A program made the translations under genes and the position numbers. Below are positions 5,323-5,981 of a stretch of DNA of 5,981 bases, one piece after another. Position 1 is the stretch's first letter; every line of letters starts with the position of its first letter. Below the pieces are notes generated by a model. The model worked only from the letters and a program-made list of their open reading frames with translations. It was not told the origin of the DNA and did no database searches. Source of the stretch: an uncultured Eggerthellaceae bacterium (GTDB taxonomy: Bacteria > Actinomycetota > Coriobacteriia > Coriobacteriales > Eggerthellaceae); the NCBI GenBank assembly GCA_934623455.1, contig CAKTVK010000115.1, positions 1 through 5,981 on the forward strand. The letters run 5' to 3'.

Positions 5323-5329
5323 GGGAGGA
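5323..5329 (+). promoter_or_regulatory. Ribosome binding site of the hexapeptide-repeat gene
   Basis: GGGAGGA lies six bases before the ATG at 5336, a near-perfect Shine-Dalgarno. It fixes the start and shows that the protein begins without an upstream nucleotidyltransferase domain. An overlapping plus-strand frame from 5143 in another register lacks such a site. Confidence 0.85.
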
Positions 5330-5335
5330 TATACC

Positions 5336-5981
5336 ATGAAGGCAACTATTTCCGATTTGTACGATTTGACGCATACGATTGCAGCACCTCTGTTGGAGCG
5401 CTTTACCTATCCCTGGGACGCGCTGGCGCACATCAAGGATTTCATTTTGGAATTAGGCCCCACATTGCCCGAAGATGAGTTCGACCACCCGGCAGAAGGC
5501 GTGTGGATTGCCAAGGATGCCACGGTGTTCGACAGTGCCTATTTGGGAAGTCCGCTGATTATCGACCATGGCGCTGAAGTGCGCCAATGCGCTTTTCTTC
5601 GCTGCCCGGCCATTGTGGGTAAAAACGCCGTGGTGGGAAATTCCTCTGAGCTGAAGAACGTGATTTTGTTCGATAACGTGCAGGTGCCGCACTTCAACTA
5701 CGTGGGCGATTCCATTTTGGGATATTGCGCGCACACGGGCGCCGGTGCTATTACCAGCAATCTGAAAAGTGATAAAACCCTGGTCACGGTAAGGGATCGC
5801 CACACCGGCGAGGCCATTGAGACGAACATCAAGAAGTTCGGCGCCATGTTGGGCGATCACGTTGAAGTTGGCTGCAACAGCGTTTTGAATCCGGGCACGG
5901 TTGTGGGCCCCAACACCATGATTTACCCGTTGTCGCGCGTGCGCGGTTTTGTGCCCGCGAACAGCATCTTTAAGGACGAAA
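5336..5981 (+). CDS. Stand-alone GlmU-like hexapeptide N-acetyltransferase, C-terminus cut by window edge
   Basis: The frame is open for 215 codons to the window edge. Residues 1-55 are a helical N-terminal segment. From about residue 56 the sequence has the imperfect hexapeptide pattern of a left-handed beta-helix (GVWIAKDATV at 55-64, AIVGKNAVVGNSSELKNVIL at 92-111, GDHVEVGCNSVLNPGTVVG at 173-191). The block HFNYVGDS (119-126) followed by GAGAITSN (135-142) matches the active-site region of the GlmU acetyltransferase domain; H119 corresponds to the catalytic histidine (His363 in E. coli GlmU). The GlmU uridylyltransferase domain is absent. The likely role is acetyl-CoA-dependent acetylation of glucosamine-1-phosphate, the product of glmM next door; such proteins are often annotated as UDP-GlcNAc pyrophosphorylase. 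Other sugar or amino-sugar acceptors are possible. It lies 236 bases beyond glmM, past a terminator. Confidence 0.9.
   Translation, partial: MKATISDLYDLTHTIAAPLLERFTYPWDALAHIKDFILELGPTLPEDEFDHPAEGVWIAKDATVFDSAYLGSPLIIDHGAEVRQCAFLRCPAIVGKNAVVGNSSELKNVILFDNVQVPHFNYVGDSILGYCAHTGAGAITSNLKSDKTLVTVRDRHTGEAIETNIKKFGAMLGDHVEVGCNSVLNPGTVVGPNTMIYPLSRVRGFVPANSIFKDE

Noticed and set aside
5143..5478. Plus-strand 111-codon ORF before and into the hexapeptide gene
   Set aside because: It has no ribosome binding site, starts within the T-tract/terminator edge, and overlaps in a different frame the start of a protein with clear beta-helix motifs.

Overview
The window looks like a mid-GC (mid-50s percent by eye) bacterial chromosome segment. 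I would place it tentatively in the Actinomycetota, class Coriobacteriia (an Eggerthellaceae-like gut or oral anaerobe). The grounds are composition, the combination of a secreted dockerin protein with otherwise ordinary metabolism, and the overall style of the housekeeping proteins. No rRNA or other marker gene is present, so this placement is an inference; a Clostridia member is the main alternative.

Layout. (1) Positions 1-1058, minus strand: nearly all of an Ldh2-family NAD(P)-dependent 2-oxoacid/malate/lactate-type dehydrogenase, cut off at its C-terminus by the window edge. It has a strong ribosome binding site and a perfect TATAAT just upstream. (2) Positions 1059-1650: a divergent intergenic region with promoter candidates for both directions and several small dyads. 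(3) Positions 1651-2364, plus strand: a small secreted protein made of a signal peptide, a fibronectin-III-like domain and a C-terminal type I dockerin-like module. (4) Positions 2365-2864: a 500-base region with GC-rich stem-loops, a promoter-like -10 box, a possible 33-codon leader ORF and a structured leader before nagB. (5) Positions 2865-3593: nagB, glucosamine-6-phosphate deaminase. (6) Positions 3732-5099: glmM, phosphoglucosamine mutase, ended by a clear intrinsic terminator. (7) From 5336 to the window edge: a left-handed beta-helix (hexapeptide repeat) protein resembling the acetyltransferase half of GlmU, without a uridylyltransferase domain.

Genes 5-7 form an amino-sugar cluster around glucosamine-6-phosphate. 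NagB removes it to fructose-6-phosphate and ammonia, and GlmM commits it to glucosamine-1-phosphate. The hexapeptide protein is a plausible enzyme for the next step, N-acetylation of glucosamine-1-phosphate towards UDP-GlcNAc and peptidoglycan. The dehydrogenase and the dockerin protein have no evident functional link to this pathway.

I found no mobile element, CRISPR array, tRNA or rRNA. The less ordinary signals are the stand-alone GlmU-like acetyltransferase beside glmM, the long structured nagB leader with its possible small ORF, and the dockerin/FN3 exoprotein with an unusual second calcium loop.
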